NCBI GenBank assembly: GCA_963775335.1
Contig: CAVZIJ010000003.1
Location: 992,001 to 1,056,000 of the forward strand
Length of the DNA stretch: 64,000 nt
Reading direction: 5' to 3'
From: CAVQCX01 sp963775335
GTDB lineage: Bacteria > Pseudomonadota > Gammaproteobacteria > Chromatiales > Chromatiaceae
Both the position numbers and the translations under genes were made by a program. Within the stretch, counting starts at the first letter, position 1. Every line of letters begins with the position of its first letter. The notes beneath the pieces were generated by a model. The model made no database searches, was not told the origin of the DNA, and saw only the letters and a program-made list of their open reading frames with translations. Shown here in pieces: positions 19,211 through 28,368 of the stretch.

Positions 19211-19458
19211 TGCCTGACCAGTGCGCCGCTCCGGGGGTCAAACCCCAGCCGTGTCCATGGATCGGGCCCGGATGGTCGTGAAGAAGCACCCGACAGTATA
19301 CATGAAAGGCGCCGCACGATTCAGCGAAGAGCGGCCTCTCCGGAAGCGCTCCACCGGCGCGCCGACGGCTCGAATTCGCTGCCCCGCGGAGGTATCATGC
19401 GCTCGCTCTTGGGCCGGTAGCGGCCCTTCAACGGCGTTCCACCGGATCCGTACCACCA

Positions 19459-20736
19459 ATGCTCTCCCTACAGCACACCACCATCGCCGTCCTGGGGCTC
19501 GGTTACGTGGGCCTGCCTCTCGCGGTCGAATTCGGCAAGAAGTTTCCGACCCTTGGGTTCGACATCAACGCCCGGCGCATCGCGGAGCTGCGCCAGGGCC
19601 GCGACGGCTCCCTGGAGGTCGAGCCCGCTGAGCTCGCCCATTGTGAGCATCTGCGCTACACGAACGTCCTCGAAGACCTGGCCGAGTGCAACACGTTCAT
19701 CGTCACGGTACCCACCCCCATCGATGAGTACAAGCAGCCCGACCTGTCTCCCCTGCGATCCGCGAGCCAGATGCTCGGGACGGTGCTCAAGGCGGGAGAT
19801 GTTGCGATCTTCGAGTCGACCGTCTACCCCGGCGCCACCGAAGAGGTGTGCGTGCCGATCATGGAAGAGGCCTCCGGACTCACCTGCAACCGCGACTTCT
19901 TCGTCGGCTACAGCCCCGAGCGCATCAACCCGGGGGACAAGCAGCATCGCCTGCCCAGCATCGTCAAGGTGACCTCGGGATCTACCCCCGAGTGCGCCGC
20001 CTACGTGGACGAATTGTACCGCTCGATCATCACCGCCGGCACGCACCGGGCGAGCAGCATTCGAGTCGCCGAGGCGGCCAAGGTGATCGAGAATACCCAG
20101 CGCGATGTCAACATCGCGCTGATCAACGAGCTGGCGATCCTGTTCAACCGCCTGGGCATCAGTACCGAAGAGGTCCTGGACGCCGCCGGCACCAAGTGGA
20201 ACTTTCTGCCGTTTCGCCCCGGTCTGGTCGGAGGCCACTGCATCGGCGTGGACCCCTATTACCTGACCTACAAGGCCCAGGCGGTGGGGCATCACCCCGA
20301 GATCATCCTCGCCGGGCGGCGCATCAACGACCGCATGGGCGCCTACGTCGCCAGCGGCGTCGTGAAGCTCATGGTCCGCAAAGGACTGCCCTGCGCGGGC
20401 ACCCGCGCCCTGGTCATGGGATTGACGTTCAAGGAGGACTGCCCCGACTTGCGGAACACCCGCGTTGTCGACATCGTCAACGAGCTGCAAGGCTACGGGC
20501 TCGCTGTCGATGTCTACGATCCCTGGGCCGATCCCACCGAGGCCGACGCCGAGTACGGCATCCGCCCGCTGAGGGCCCCGGAGCCGGGCACGTACCACGC
20601 CGTCATCATTGCGGTGGCCCACCGGCAGTTCCGCGCCATGGAAGCGGCCGAATTCCGGGACCTCTGCGTCGGCAACGGCGTCATCTACAACGTCAAGCAC
20701 GTGCTCGGCGACAACGAGGCCGACGGCCGTCTGTAG
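19459..20736 (+). CDS. UDP-N-acetyl-D-hexosamine/UDP-glucose 6-dehydrogenase (TviB/WbpO-like)
   Basis: A 425-aa NAD-dependent nucleotide-sugar dehydrogenase that oxidises C6 of a UDP-hexose(amine) to the uronate. Seen: Rossmann start AVLGLGYVGLPLAVEFGK (10-27), central FVGYSPERINPGD, the catalytic Cys261 in GGHCIGVDPYYLTYKAQ, and a C-terminal Rossmann domain with VMGLTFKEDCPDLRNT. The PERINPGD and HCIGVDPYYL patterns favour the TviB/WbpO (UDP-GlcNAc/GalNAc dehydrogenase) branch over plain UDP-glucose dehydrogenase. It is 34 bp ahead of the epimerase, forming a two-gene unit supplying EPS precursors. Confidence 0.9.
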   Translation: MLSLQHTTIAVLGLGYVGLPLAVEFGKKFPTLGFDINARRIAELRQGRDGSLEVEPAELAHCEHLRYTNVLEDLAECNTFIVTVPTPIDEYKQPDLSPLRSASQMLGTVLKAGDVAIFESTVYPGATEEVCVPIMEEASGLTCNRDFFVGYSPERINPGDKQHRLPSIVKVTSGSTPECAAYVDELYRSIITAGTHRASSIRVAEAAKVIENTQRDVNIALINELAILFNRLGISTEEVLDAAGTKWNFLPFRPGLVGGHCIGVDPYYLTYKAQAVGHHPEIILAGRRINDRMGAYVASGVVKLMVRKGLPCAGTRALVMGLTFKEDCPDLRNTRVVDIVNELQGYGLAVDVYDPWADPTEADAEYGIRPLRAPEPGTYHAVIIAVAHRQFRAMEAAEFRDLCVGNGVIYNVKHVLGDNEADGRL

Positions 20737-20770
20737 GGCGCCGCCGCAAACACCCGAGGCACGCGACCCC

Positions 20771-21778
20771 ATGAAGGTCCTGATCACCGGCAGCGCCGGA
20801 TTCATCGGCTCCGCTCTGGCCCTGCGCCTGCTGGAGCGCGGCGATGAGGTCATCGGCATCGACAACCTCAACGACTACTACGACGTCGCGCTCAAGCGGG
20901 CGCGCCTGGCTCGCACCCTGGCCCACCCCGGCTACGTCGACGTACGAATGGACCTGGAGAACCGCGATGGGATGCGTGAGTTGTTCGCGCGCCACAGACC
21001 TCATCGCGTCGTGAACCTGGCGGCCCAGGCGGGCGTCCGCTATTCCCTGGAAAACCCTCTGGCCTACGTCGACACCAACCTGCTGGGCTTCGCCAACGTG
21101 CTGGAAGGCTGCCGACACAACGGCGTCGAGCATCTGGTGTATGCATCTAGCAGCTCGGTTTACGGCGCCAACACCAACATGCCCTTCTCGGTCCATCACA
21201 ACGTAGACCACCCGCTCAGTATCTACGCTGCCACCAAGAAGGCCAATGAGCTGATGGCCCACACCTACAGCCATCTCTACGGGCTTCCAGCGACCGGGCT
21301 GCGATTCTTTACGGTGTACGGCCCCTGGGGTCGCCCGGACATGGCGCTGTTCAAGTTTACCCGCAGCATCCTCTCCGGCGAGCCGATCAACGTCTTCAAC
21401 TACGGAAAGCATCGGCGCGACTTCACCTACATCGACGACATCGTCGAGGGCGTGATACGCACCCTGGACCGCGTCGCCCGGCCCAACGCGGCCTGGTCCG
21501 GCGAGCAGCCCGACTCGGCGACCAGTCTCGCCCCCTACCGCCTCTACAACATCGGCAACCACCAGCCGGTGGAGCTCATGCACTACATCGAAGTCTTGGA
21601 GCAGTGCCTCGGACGCAGGGCCGATATGAACCTGCTGCCGTTGCAGCCGGGGGACGTGCCCGATACCTATGCGGATGTCGACGACCTGATCCGGGACACC
21701 GGCTATAAGCCGGCCACTCCGGTAGAGGAAGGTGTAGCGCGGTTCGTCGACTGGTATCGGGATTACTACGGCGTCTGA
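20771..21778 (+). CDS. NAD-dependent epimerase, UDP-glucuronate 4-epimerase-like
   Basis: A 335-aa short-chain dehydrogenase-type epimerase. N-terminal dinucleotide site GSAGFIGSALALRLL (6-20); catalytic SSSVYG with Tyr152 and Lys156 in YAATKKANELMAH; substrate motif RFFTVYGPWGRPDMALFKF, which with the NLNDYYD early motif is typical of CapI/LpsL UDP-glucuronate 4-epimerases. I start it at the ATG at 20771, giving a classic MKVLITG beginning. Downstream of the dehydrogenase it would interconvert the uronic acids or amino-uronates for EPS. Confidence 0.92.
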   Translation: MKVLITGSAGFIGSALALRLLERGDEVIGIDNLNDYYDVALKRARLARTLAHPGYVDVRMDLENRDGMRELFARHRPHRVVNLAAQAGVRYSLENPLAYVDTNLLGFANVLEGCRHNGVEHLVYASSSSVYGANTNMPFSVHHNVDHPLSIYAATKKANELMAHTYSHLYGLPATGLRFFTVYGPWGRPDMALFKFTRSILSGEPINVFNYGKHRRDFTYIDDIVEGVIRTLDRVARPNAAWSGEQPDSATSLAPYRLYNIGNHQPVELMHYIEVLEQCLGRRADMNLLPLQPGDVPDTYADVDDLIRDTGYKPATPVEEGVARFVDWYRDYYGV

Positions 21779-21813
21779 CGAGCCTCCGGGCGAACCGGGC
21801 GGGGAAGCCCCCG

Positions 21814-21874
21814 AAAAAAGAGCGGGCCGAGCGACGAGCGCCGGGAGGCAATCAGCGCCACGCTCTCGGCCCGC
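21814..21874 (-). terminator. Rho-independent terminator behind the 82-aa gene
   Basis: Read on the minus strand, GCGGGCCGAG (21874-21865) pairs with CTCGGCCCGC (21831-21822), extended by an inner GAGCG/CGCTC helix, and is followed by a U-rich tract (CTTTTTTC). It lies about 90 bp beyond the stop of the minus-strand 82-aa gene; it may also slow transcripts arriving from the epimerase. Confidence 0.7.
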
Positions 21875-21961
21875 AGGCTAGCGCTTGCTATAGCGGGGGA
21901 AGAACGAGCCACTTCCCATTCGCAGCCTAGCCTGCGAGCCCCCGAGGGACATTGACATTTG

Positions 21962-22210
21962 TCAAGAAAACCGAGCTGCCATCACTGGCTCCGCGACGCC
22001 GCCGCGGCCCGTGCGCAATCTCGCCAGCGAGACCCGGCGCTCGCCGACCAGCCGCTCGTAGAAACGGGTCATCGCCCGCTCGTAGGCGCAGTCGCCCAGG
22101 TCCCCCATCTGCTCGAGGCGCGCCTCAAAATAGGCGATGTCCTCGATCAAGGCCTGCTCTTCGTGCTTATCGATATGGCTCGGATAGGCGTGAAAGGCCG
22201 CTTGCGTCAT
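21962..22210 (-). CDS. Conserved-looking small soluble protein, unknown function (82 aa)
   Basis: I do not recognise a named family. The protein is 82 aa, charged and helical: HIDKHEEQALIEDIAYFEARL then GDCAYERAMTRFYERLVGERR, with no membrane segment. It has an upstream GGAG-type ribosome binding site and its own rho-independent terminator, so it is probably a real single-gene unit. The flanks (epimerase on one side, rdgC 124 bp away on the other) do not hint at a role. Confidence 0.7.
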   Translation of the reverse strand: MTQAAFHAYPSHIDKHEEQALIEDIAYFEARLEQMGDLGDCAYERAMTRFYERLVGERRVSLARLRTGRGGVAEPVMAARFS

Positions 22211-22333
22211 CGTCTCGCTCTCCAGTCTCCTTTTGTCTGAGGCCAGACTAGCCTCGGCCTGTTAAAGCAATGTGACGCCGCCAGGTCGCCGGGTCGCGGG
22301 CCCTCGATCCCCAGGGCAGCGGGCTGACGCGTC

Positions 22334-23242
22334 TCAGGAATCGGGCGCCTCGCCGCCGAATGCATCCAGCAGGCTGGGAATGAAATGCTCGAGCTCCAGG
22401 GCCATCAGGGCAAAATCGGCATCGAAGCGCGCCGCCGCGTCCTCACCGACCTCGGCCGCCTCTTCCAGCAGGACGTCGGAGAAGCGCAGACGCTTGACCG
22501 ACAGGTCCTCGTCGAGGCGACAGGTCAGGCGCTCGTTCCAGCTCACCGCGAGCCGGCGCACCTGCTTGCCGGCCTCCAGATGCGCCCGGATCTCCTCGGC
22601 GTCCAGCTCCTGGCGCCGACAGCGGGCCACTGCCCCCTCGCTGGAGGGATCGCGCAGCTCGCACTCGTCCCCGGGCGCGAACGGCGCGGGGTCGGCCTGG
22701 CCGAGCAGCCAGCCGGTCATCACTGCCGCCTGGGACTCGCGGGCCTCGAGCGGACGCACCGGCAGCGAGCCGAGGCTCTCGCGCAGCAGCGTCAGAACCT
22801 CCTCGGCACGCCGCGCCGTCCCACTGTCCACCAGGATCCAGCCGTTGCGCGGATCGATATAGGCGTAGATCCGTACCGAACGGGCAAAGGCCCGGGGCAG
22901 CAGATCCTGAACGAGCTCATCGCGCAGGGCCGCCTTGGCCCGGCGCCCCGGTGGATGCCCTTCGCGGGCCCGGATCTCCGCCACCCGCTCCTCGAGGCGC
23001 TCCCGGATCACCGCCGCCGGCAACACCTTGTCCTCGCGCCGCACACACAGCATGAGACGCCCGCCCGCCGCATGCACCAGTGCAGCGCCCTCGGGCCCGA
23101 GCGGGGACTCCCAGCCGATGCGAAACGCCTCGAGCCCGCCGCAAGGCCGGAACGCGTGCGGTTCCAGTGCGGCGTGCAGCTCTTCAGGGGAGACGACGAA
23201 AGGCTGGGTAAGGCGATAGATGCGCAGGTTCCTGAACCACAT
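22334..23242 (-). CDS. rdgC: Recombination-associated protein RdgC
   Basis: A 302-aa nucleoid-associated, ring-forming DNA-binding protein that limits RecA activity. It has the family N terminus MWFRNLRIYRLT and motifs AFRPCGGLEAFRIGWESPLG, KVLPAAVIRERLEERV and AYIDPRNGWILVDSGTARRAE. Length matches the E. coli protein (303 aa). It appears monocistronic, with about 70 bp to the downstream minus-strand membrane gene's start side and no shared operon evident. Confidence 0.97.
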   Translation of the reverse strand: MWFRNLRIYRLTQPFVVSPEELHAALEPHAFRPCGGLEAFRIGWESPLGPEGAALVHAAGGRLMLCVRREDKVLPAAVIRERLEERVAEIRAREGHPPGRRAKAALRDELVQDLLPRAFARSVRIYAYIDPRNGWILVDSGTARRAEEVLTLLRESLGSLPVRPLEARESQAAVMTGWLLGQADPAPFAPGDECELRDPSSEGAVARCRRQELDAEEIRAHLEAGKQVRRLAVSWNERLTCRLDEDLSVKRLRFSDVLLEEAAEVGEDAAARFDADFALMALELEHFIPSLLDAFGGEAPDS

Positions 23243-23315
23243 AGATGACTGCCGCTAGCCGCAAAAGGCGGGGATTATCCGCCATCGATCGGCGCGGGAC
23301 CACCCTCAATGCGCC

Positions 23316-24212
23316 TCAGGTACTGAACCCGGAATCACGCCGGGCACCTTCCAGGCGCGAGCGCTCGAACTCGGCGATCACCTGAGCGCCCAGCAGCACG
23401 ATCAGGGCCGCTGCCTCGAAGCTGAGCAGGGCGATGATTGCGGTCCCGAGCGATCCGTACACCACGTTGACCAGAGACAGGGTGGAGAAATACCAGACCA
23501 GCAGGTGGCGGGTGAGCTCCCAGAGCAGCGCCGCGGTGGCGCCACCGATGAGCGCATGGCGCGCCGCGATTCTGCCCACCGGCATGACCAAGTACAGGGA
23601 GGTCATCAGCAGCACCAGTCCGAAGACGCCGAGCAGGTAGAGCAGCGTATGGGACATGCCCCCGAGGCCCCAGGTCAGGCCAAACAGGTGGATCTCCCGG
23701 GTTGCCAGGGTCTGCAGCGCCGCGGAGATGAAGGTCACGAGCAGCACGCCGGTGCCCACCAACGCGATGAAGAGGAACGGGATGGTGGCCGAGACCAGGA
23801 AACGCCGCCGGTAGATCGCCACGCGATGAAAGAAGATCACCGACATCGCATTCTCGAGCACCGTGAACGCCAGCGTCGAGAAGAAGACCACCACCCCAAG
23901 ACCGACCCATCCCACCACCTGACGCACCGCGAGAAAGGCTGCAACCTGGCGGGTGAGCTCCGGAGCCTCGCTGGGCACCACCAGCTCCAGGTGGGCCTGA
24001 ACGGCCGCCAGCAGTGCCCGTTGATCGACGAAATGCGATAGCCCGATCAGCAACAGCGCAAGCAGCGGCACGATGGAAAGCAAGGTGTAGTAGGCCACCG
24101 CACCCGAGAGCAGCAGGCCCTGATTGCGCCGGAAGCCGCCCACAACGCGCAGCAGGAACCGGCCGAGGCTGGGTAGCACACCCCCTACACGACCAATAAG
24201 CCCCGTCGCCAA
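23316..24212 (-). CDS. YihY/BrkB family inner-membrane protein
   Basis: A 298-aa polytopic protein with six hydrophobic segments. Diagnostic stretches are SGAVAYYTLLSIVPLLALLL (first helix), VGLGVVVFFSTLAFTVLENAM, and the late GGATAALLWELTRHLLVWYF plus VYGSLGTAIIALLSFEAAAL, which together define the YihY (formerly RNase BN/BrkB) family. The ribonuclease label on old annotations is not supported for this family; transport or envelope roles are suspected. It ends 74 bp before the rdgC start on the same strand. Confidence 0.93.
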   Translation of the reverse strand: MATGLIGRVGGVLPSLGRFLLRVVGGFRRNQGLLLSGAVAYYTLLSIVPLLALLLIGLSHFVDQRALLAAVQAHLELVVPSEAPELTRQVAAFLAVRQVVGWVGLGVVVFFSTLAFTVLENAMSVIFFHRVAIYRRRFLVSATIPFLFIALVGTGVLLVTFISAALQTLATREIHLFGLTWGLGGMSHTLLYLLGVFGLVLLMTSLYLVMPVGRIAARHALIGGATAALLWELTRHLLVWYFSTLSLVNVVYGSLGTAIIALLSFEAAALIVLLGAQVIAEFERSRLEGARRDSGFST

Positions 24213-24350
24213 CTCCCCCCCTCCGTCGCCTCAGGACCCGGGCGCCCGCTAATGAATCGCCCGAGCCGCCCCCCAAGCGAGGATAGCCGATTAGAATTAT
24301 GCAGGGGCGCTACCCTTCGCGCCCAGCCAGGCTATCGGAGGACATCGCAG

Positions 24351-25139
24351 ATGCATCGCATACAGCCACCGAACGTGGCCGGACTGTTCTACCCGGCCGA
24401 CCCCTCGGAGCTCAGGCGCGAGGTCCAGAGCTTCCTCGCCGAGGCCGAGCCGGCTCGGGTGCAGCGACCGAAGGCCCTGATCGCGCCACACGCCGGCTAC
24501 GTCTACTCGGGCCCGATCGCCGCCCAGGCTTACGCCCAGCTCGCCTCGGTCTGCGATCGGATCCAGCGGGTCGTCATGTTGGCTCCGTCGCATCGCTATC
24601 CGCTGCGCGGCCTGGCGCGCCCCCTCGCCGAGGCATTCCGGACGCCGCTCGGAGAGGTACCGGTCGATGCTGCCGCCCTGGAATCGATCGCCGACCTTCC
24701 CCAGGTGCGGTTGCTCGACGCCCCGTTCCAGGGAGAGCACAGCCTGGAGGTCCATCTGCCATTCCTTCAGACGACCCTGGAAGGGTTTCGCATCGCGCCC
24801 CTGCTGGTGGGCGATGCCAGCGCCGCCGAGGTGGCCGAGGTGCTGGAGCGCCTCTGGGGAGGCGACGAGACGCTGATCGTCATCAGCTCCGACCTGAGTC
24901 ACTATCTCGACTACGCCTCGGCCAAGGCCATGGACGCGGAGGCGACCCACGCCATTGAGACCCTCGACCCCCAGGCGCTGGGCTATCACCACGCCTGCGG
25001 CAGAGTGCCGGTCGGCGGGTTGCTGCTGGCGGCCCGGCACCATCACCTGAAAGCCGTCACGCTGGACCTTCGCAACTCCGGAGACACGGCCGGCCCGCGC
25101 GATCAGGTCGTAGGATATGGGGCCTATGCCTTCCACTGA
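24351..25139 (+). CDS. AmmeMemoRadiSam system protein B (MEMO1 family)
   Basis: A 262-aa MEMO1 protein, an extradiol-dioxygenase-like fold. Seen: NVAGLFYPADPSELRREV at the N terminus, the His of APHAGYVYSGPIAAQAYA, HSLEVHLPFLQ and ISSDLSHYLDYASAKAMDAE, together the histidine-rich site of the family. The start at 24351 follows GGAGG at good spacing. It overlaps the AMMECR1 gene by 14 bp, the usual pairing. The third member, the radical SAM protein, is not adjacent in this window. The chemistry of the system is not settled. Confidence 0.94.
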   Translation: MHRIQPPNVAGLFYPADPSELRREVQSFLAEAEPARVQRPKALIAPHAGYVYSGPIAAQAYAQLASVCDRIQRVVMLAPSHRYPLRGLARPLAEAFRTPLGEVPVDAAALESIADLPQVRLLDAPFQGEHSLEVHLPFLQTTLEGFRIAPLLVGDASAAEVAEVLERLWGGDETLIVISSDLSHYLDYASAKAMDAEATHAIETLDPQALGYHHACGRVPVGGLLLAARHHHLKAVTLDLRNSGDTAGPRDQVVGYGAYAFH

Positions 25140-25758
25140 TCCGCCGACACGCGCGCTCGGCCCCCAGGCCCGTCAGACCCTGCTCCGGATCGCCGAGCGC
25201 TCGATTCGCCATGGACTGGAGCGGGGAACGTCGCTGACAGTCGATCCGCTCGAATTCGACCCGGAGCTTCGCGAGCGCCGGGCGAGCTTCGTCACCCTGC
25301 ACCGGGGCGGGCAGCTGCGTGGCTGCATCGGACACCTGGAGGCCATCGAGCCCCTGGTCGCCGACGTGGCGGAGAACGCGTATTCGGCCGCGTTCCGCGA
25401 CCACCGTTTTCCCCGGCTGAGAGCGGCCGAGCTCGTCGAGCTGGATGTCGAGATCTCCATCCTGACCCCTGAGACGCCCCTGAGCTTCGCCTCGGAGCAG
25501 GACCTGATCGCCCAGCTAGAGCCGGGTCTCGACGGACTGATCCTGCGCGATGGGGCTTTTCGGGGTACCTTCCTGCCCTCGGTGTGGGAGGCTCTGCCCG
25601 ATCGGGCGGTCTTCCTCCATCACCTCAAAGCCAAGGCCGGGCTGCCCGGCAACTATTGGTCCGACACCCTCCAGGTCTCCCGCTACCGCACCGAGTCGTT
25701 CTCCCGCGCTCTTCACCCGGGTCCGGGGCGAGTTGACAGGTCGCCGCGCCCGGCTTAG
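25126..25758 (+). CDS. AmmeMemoRadiSam system protein A (AMMECR1 family)
   Basis: A 210-aa AMMECR1-domain protein with the signature QLRGCIGHLEA, followed by VAENAYSAAFRDHRFP and DVEISILTPE, and PGLDGLILRDGAFRGTFLPS near the end. I prefer the ATG at 25126, since AGGA lies 10 bases ahead of it; the in-frame ATG at 25117 is too close to that site. It overlaps the MEMO1 gene, so the two are translated from one message. The function is unproven; RNA or metabolite modification has been suggested for the family. Confidence 0.94.
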   Translation: MPSTDPPTRALGPQARQTLLRIAERSIRHGLERGTSLTVDPLEFDPELRERRASFVTLHRGGQLRGCIGHLEAIEPLVADVAENAYSAAFRDHRFPRLRAAELVELDVEISILTPETPLSFASEQDLIAQLEPGLDGLILRDGAFRGTFLPSVWEALPDRAVFLHHLKAKAGLPGNYWSDTLQVSRYRTESFSRALHPGPGRVDRSPRPA

Positions 25759-25791
25759 AAAGGCCATTGGCATAAATCTGGGGCCCCTGTC

Positions 25792-27090
25792 TTGACCGAT
25801 GCTCACCTCGGTGTACTTATCGGTGCACTGGCTGTCCTGATCCTGGTTTCCGCGTTCTTCTCCGGCTCCGAGACGGCCCTGATGGCGCTCAACCGCTACC
25901 GGTTGAAGCACCTAGCCGATCAGGGCCACCGGGGGGCCAAGCTCACCCACCGGCTGCTCAGGCGCACCGACCGCCTGATCGGTCTGATCCTGCTCGGCAA
26001 TACCGGGGCCAACATCTTCCTCTCGTCGCTGGCGACGGTCATCGTCATCCGGATCTGGGGCGAAGGGGCCATCGGCTGGACCTGGGTACCCCTGACCCTG
26101 ATCGTGCTGATCTTCGCCGAGGTGACCCCCAAGACCTTCGCCGCCCTGCACCCGGACCGCGTCGCCTACCTCTCCGCGTGGGTCTATACACCGCTGCTGC
26201 GCATCACCTATCCGCTGGTCTGGGCGGTCAACGCCCTCGCCACGGGCATCCTCAAGCTGCTGCGCCTCTATCCCGACGAAGAGGAAGGCGGCGCCACGGC
26301 GCTGAGCAAGGAGGAGCTGCGTACCGTGCTGCACGAGGCCGGTGCCATGATCCCCAAGCGCCACAAGCGCATGCTGCTGGCCATCCTGGATCTGGAGCGG
26401 GTCAAGGTCGAGGACATTATGGTGCCGCGCAACGAGATCGTCGGCATCGACCTCGCGGAGCCGATGGATACGATCACGGAGCAGTTCAAGCACAGCTACT
26501 ACACCCGCCTCCCGGTCTTCGAGGCCACCATCGACAAGGTGATCGGCGTAGTCCACGTGCGCCGGGCCATGCAGGCCCTGATGGCGGGCAGCCTGACCAA
26601 GGAAGGGATCCGGGGGATCTGCCGCGCCCCTTACTTCATCCCTGAGGGAACCCCGCTCAATGTGCAGCTGGTGAACTTCCAGCGCGAGAAGCGCCAAGTC
26701 GGGCTCGTGGTGGACGAGTACGGCGACATCCAAGGCATGCTCACGCTACCCGACCTGCTGGAAGAGATCGTCGGAGAGTTCACGACGGACCCCGGCGAGA
26801 CGAGCCCGGACGTCACGCCCGAGCCCGACGGCAGCTACCTGGTCGACGGCGGGACCCCGGTACGGGACCTGGTGCGCGGCATGCACTGGAATCTGCCCAC
26901 CGACGGACCCAAGACCCTGAACGGGCTCATCACCGAGTATCTGGAGAACATCCCGGAGCCCGGCACCAGCCTGCTGCTGCACGGCTACCCGGTCGAGGTT
27001 CTGCAGATCAAAGGCAATGCCGTCAAGACGGTACGCATACACCCCAAGCTCTACCGCGCATCCCGCCAGGAAGAGCCCGGGGCCGACTGA
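25792..27090 (+). CDS. CNNM/CorC (HlyC/CorC) family transporter with CBS domains
   Basis: A 432-aa membrane protein. The DUF21 domain (about 1-190) has four hydrophobic segments, opening with SAFFSGSETALMALNRYRLK, the ion-site motif of CNNM transporters, and AEVTPKTFAALHP. A CBS pair follows (about 200-330; DIMVPRNEIVGID opens it, VGLVVDEYGDIQGMLTLPDL closes it), then a C-terminal CorC_HlyC domain. The family moves or regulates Mg2+/Co2+. The probable start is a TTG at 25792. It follows AMMECR1 by 33 bp and may share its message. Together with mgtE this is the second Mg2+-linked gene in the window. Confidence 0.93.
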   Translation: MTDAHLGVLIGALAVLILVSAFFSGSETALMALNRYRLKHLADQGHRGAKLTHRLLRRTDRLIGLILLGNTGANIFLSSLATVIVIRIWGEGAIGWTWVPLTLIVLIFAEVTPKTFAALHPDRVAYLSAWVYTPLLRITYPLVWAVNALATGILKLLRLYPDEEEGGATALSKEELRTVLHEAGAMIPKRHKRMLLAILDLERVKVEDIMVPRNEIVGIDLAEPMDTITEQFKHSYYTRLPVFEATIDKVIGVVHVRRAMQALMAGSLTKEGIRGICRAPYFIPEGTPLNVQLVNFQREKRQVGLVVDEYGDIQGMLTLPDLLEEIVGEFTTDPGETSPDVTPEPDGSYLVDGGTPVRDLVRGMHWNLPTDGPKTLNGLITEYLENIPEPGTSLLLHGYPVEVLQIKGNAVKTVRIHPKLYRASRQEEPGAD

Positions 27091-27198
27091 CCGGGATTTC
27101 CGGGAGGCCCTGCGGCGCCGTTCCGGCCTTTGATCGAGACCTTGACCGTGACGATCCCGGTCAACCCGCACCCTCCATCGCACGGCATGACTCGAGGG

Positions 27199-28368
27199 TC
27201 ATTGGAATTTCATGGGCCTCTGCTTGCCGGTCAGGGCGCGTAGGAAGGCGACCAGGTCGTGGCGCTCCCCGTCGCTCAGCCCCAAAGACTTGAGCAGCGG
27301 GCTCTTGTTTGGGTCATCGCCACCGCCCCGATTGTAGAAAGCGACCACGTCGTCGAGCGTCGCCAGCGCGCCGTTGTGCATATAGGGTGCAGAGCTCGCG
27401 ATGTTACGCAGTCCCATGGTGCGAAACTTACCCCGGTCCGCTCGGTCCTTGGTCACCAGCTCACGGCCGGGGTCGTGGCGAAGCGCCGCCCAGTCGGGCA
27501 GCCCCATGCGCCGGGCGTCGAACCGAATCGAGGCCAGGATCTGTGGATTGCTTGTGATCGCCGCGTCCGGAACACCGAGGTCGTGGAACTGGTTATCCGT
27601 GAGATCGGGCCCGCGATGACACTGGATGCAGCCCGCTTTGCCAAAGAACAGTCCGAGCCCCCGCTTTTGCGCGGCGTTGAGCGCCGCCTGGTCGCCGTCC
27701 ATATAACGGTCCAGGGGGCTGTCATCGAAGACCAGGGTCCGCTCGTAGCTGGCAATGGCATGGCCGATCCGTTCGCCGGTGATCTCGGCATCGCCGTAGA
27801 CCCTGGCAAACGCCTTGGGATAGTCGCCATCCGCCTTCAGCTGCTCCACCAGCAGGTCGACATTGTTGTTCATGTGCAGGATGTTGGTGACCGGACCCAG
27901 CGCCTGCCGATCGAGGTTCGGCGCGCGCCCGTCCCAGATCAACGGCTGGTTATATGCCACGTTCACCAGGGACGGCGAGTTGCGCCGTTCTTGCTGCGTG
28001 GGGTAAGCCGGTCCGAGCGCCAAGGGCACGGCGAAACCGTGCTCGGGCAGATGGCAGTCCTGACAGGAGCGGCTGCTGTCCGCCGAGAGCCGCCTGTCCG
28101 TGAACAGCTTGCGGCCGAGCGCGATCTTGGCCGCGCCCAGGGGGTTGTCATCCGGCACCGGCACCGGCCCGAGATGCCCAACGGTCGCCTTGACCTGCTC
28201 CGGCGAGGGCACCGATTCGGCGGCTCGCGCCGCTGCGCTCCACCCGAGCGCCGTGATCAGCGATACGGCCAGGCTGAGCCCGATAGGAGCTTGCAGCCAC
28301 CGCGCGCCCGACCCTTCTGTCCCCGCCTCGCTCGTCCGGCGGTGTCCCAACAGCGAAACCCTCACCAT
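27199..28368 (-). CDS. Periplasmic di-haem cytochrome c peroxidase (CcpA/MauG family)
   Basis: A 389-aa exported protein. A signal sequence spans about residues 28-50 (ending AAARAAES). Two haem c attachment motifs are present: CQDCH (102-106) in the N-terminal domain and CIQCH (247-251) in the C-terminal domain. MGLRNIASSAPYMHNG provides the usual Met/His region near the C-terminal haem. It would reduce H2O2 with electrons from small c-type cytochromes, although MauG-like oxidations cannot be excluded. It is a single gene, convergent with the CNNM gene. Confidence 0.93.
   Translation of the reverse strand: MVRVSLLGHRRTSEAGTEGSGARWLQAPIGLSLAVSLITALGWSAAARAAESVPSPEQVKATVGHLGPVPVPDDNPLGAAKIALGRKLFTDRRLSADSSRSCQDCHLPEHGFAVPLALGPAYPTQQERRNSPSLVNVAYNQPLIWDGRAPNLDRQALGPVTNILHMNNNVDLLVEQLKADGDYPKAFARVYGDAEITGERIGHAIASYERTLVFDDSPLDRYMDGDQAALNAAQKRGLGLFFGKAGCIQCHRGPDLTDNQFHDLGVPDAAITSNPQILASIRFDARRMGLPDWAALRHDPGRELVTKDRADRGKFRTMGLRNIASSAPYMHNGALATLDDVVAFYNRGGGDDPNKSPLLKSLGLSDGERHDLVAFLRALTGKQRPMKFQ

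Noticed and set aside
17948..19420. 490-codon plus-strand frame over the sugar transferase
   Set aside because: The minus strand encodes a clear sugar transferase; the plus frame has no recognisable motif.
23316..24212. Ribonuclease BN
   Set aside because: The old RNase BN label for YihY-type membrane proteins is not supported; no nuclease motif is present.
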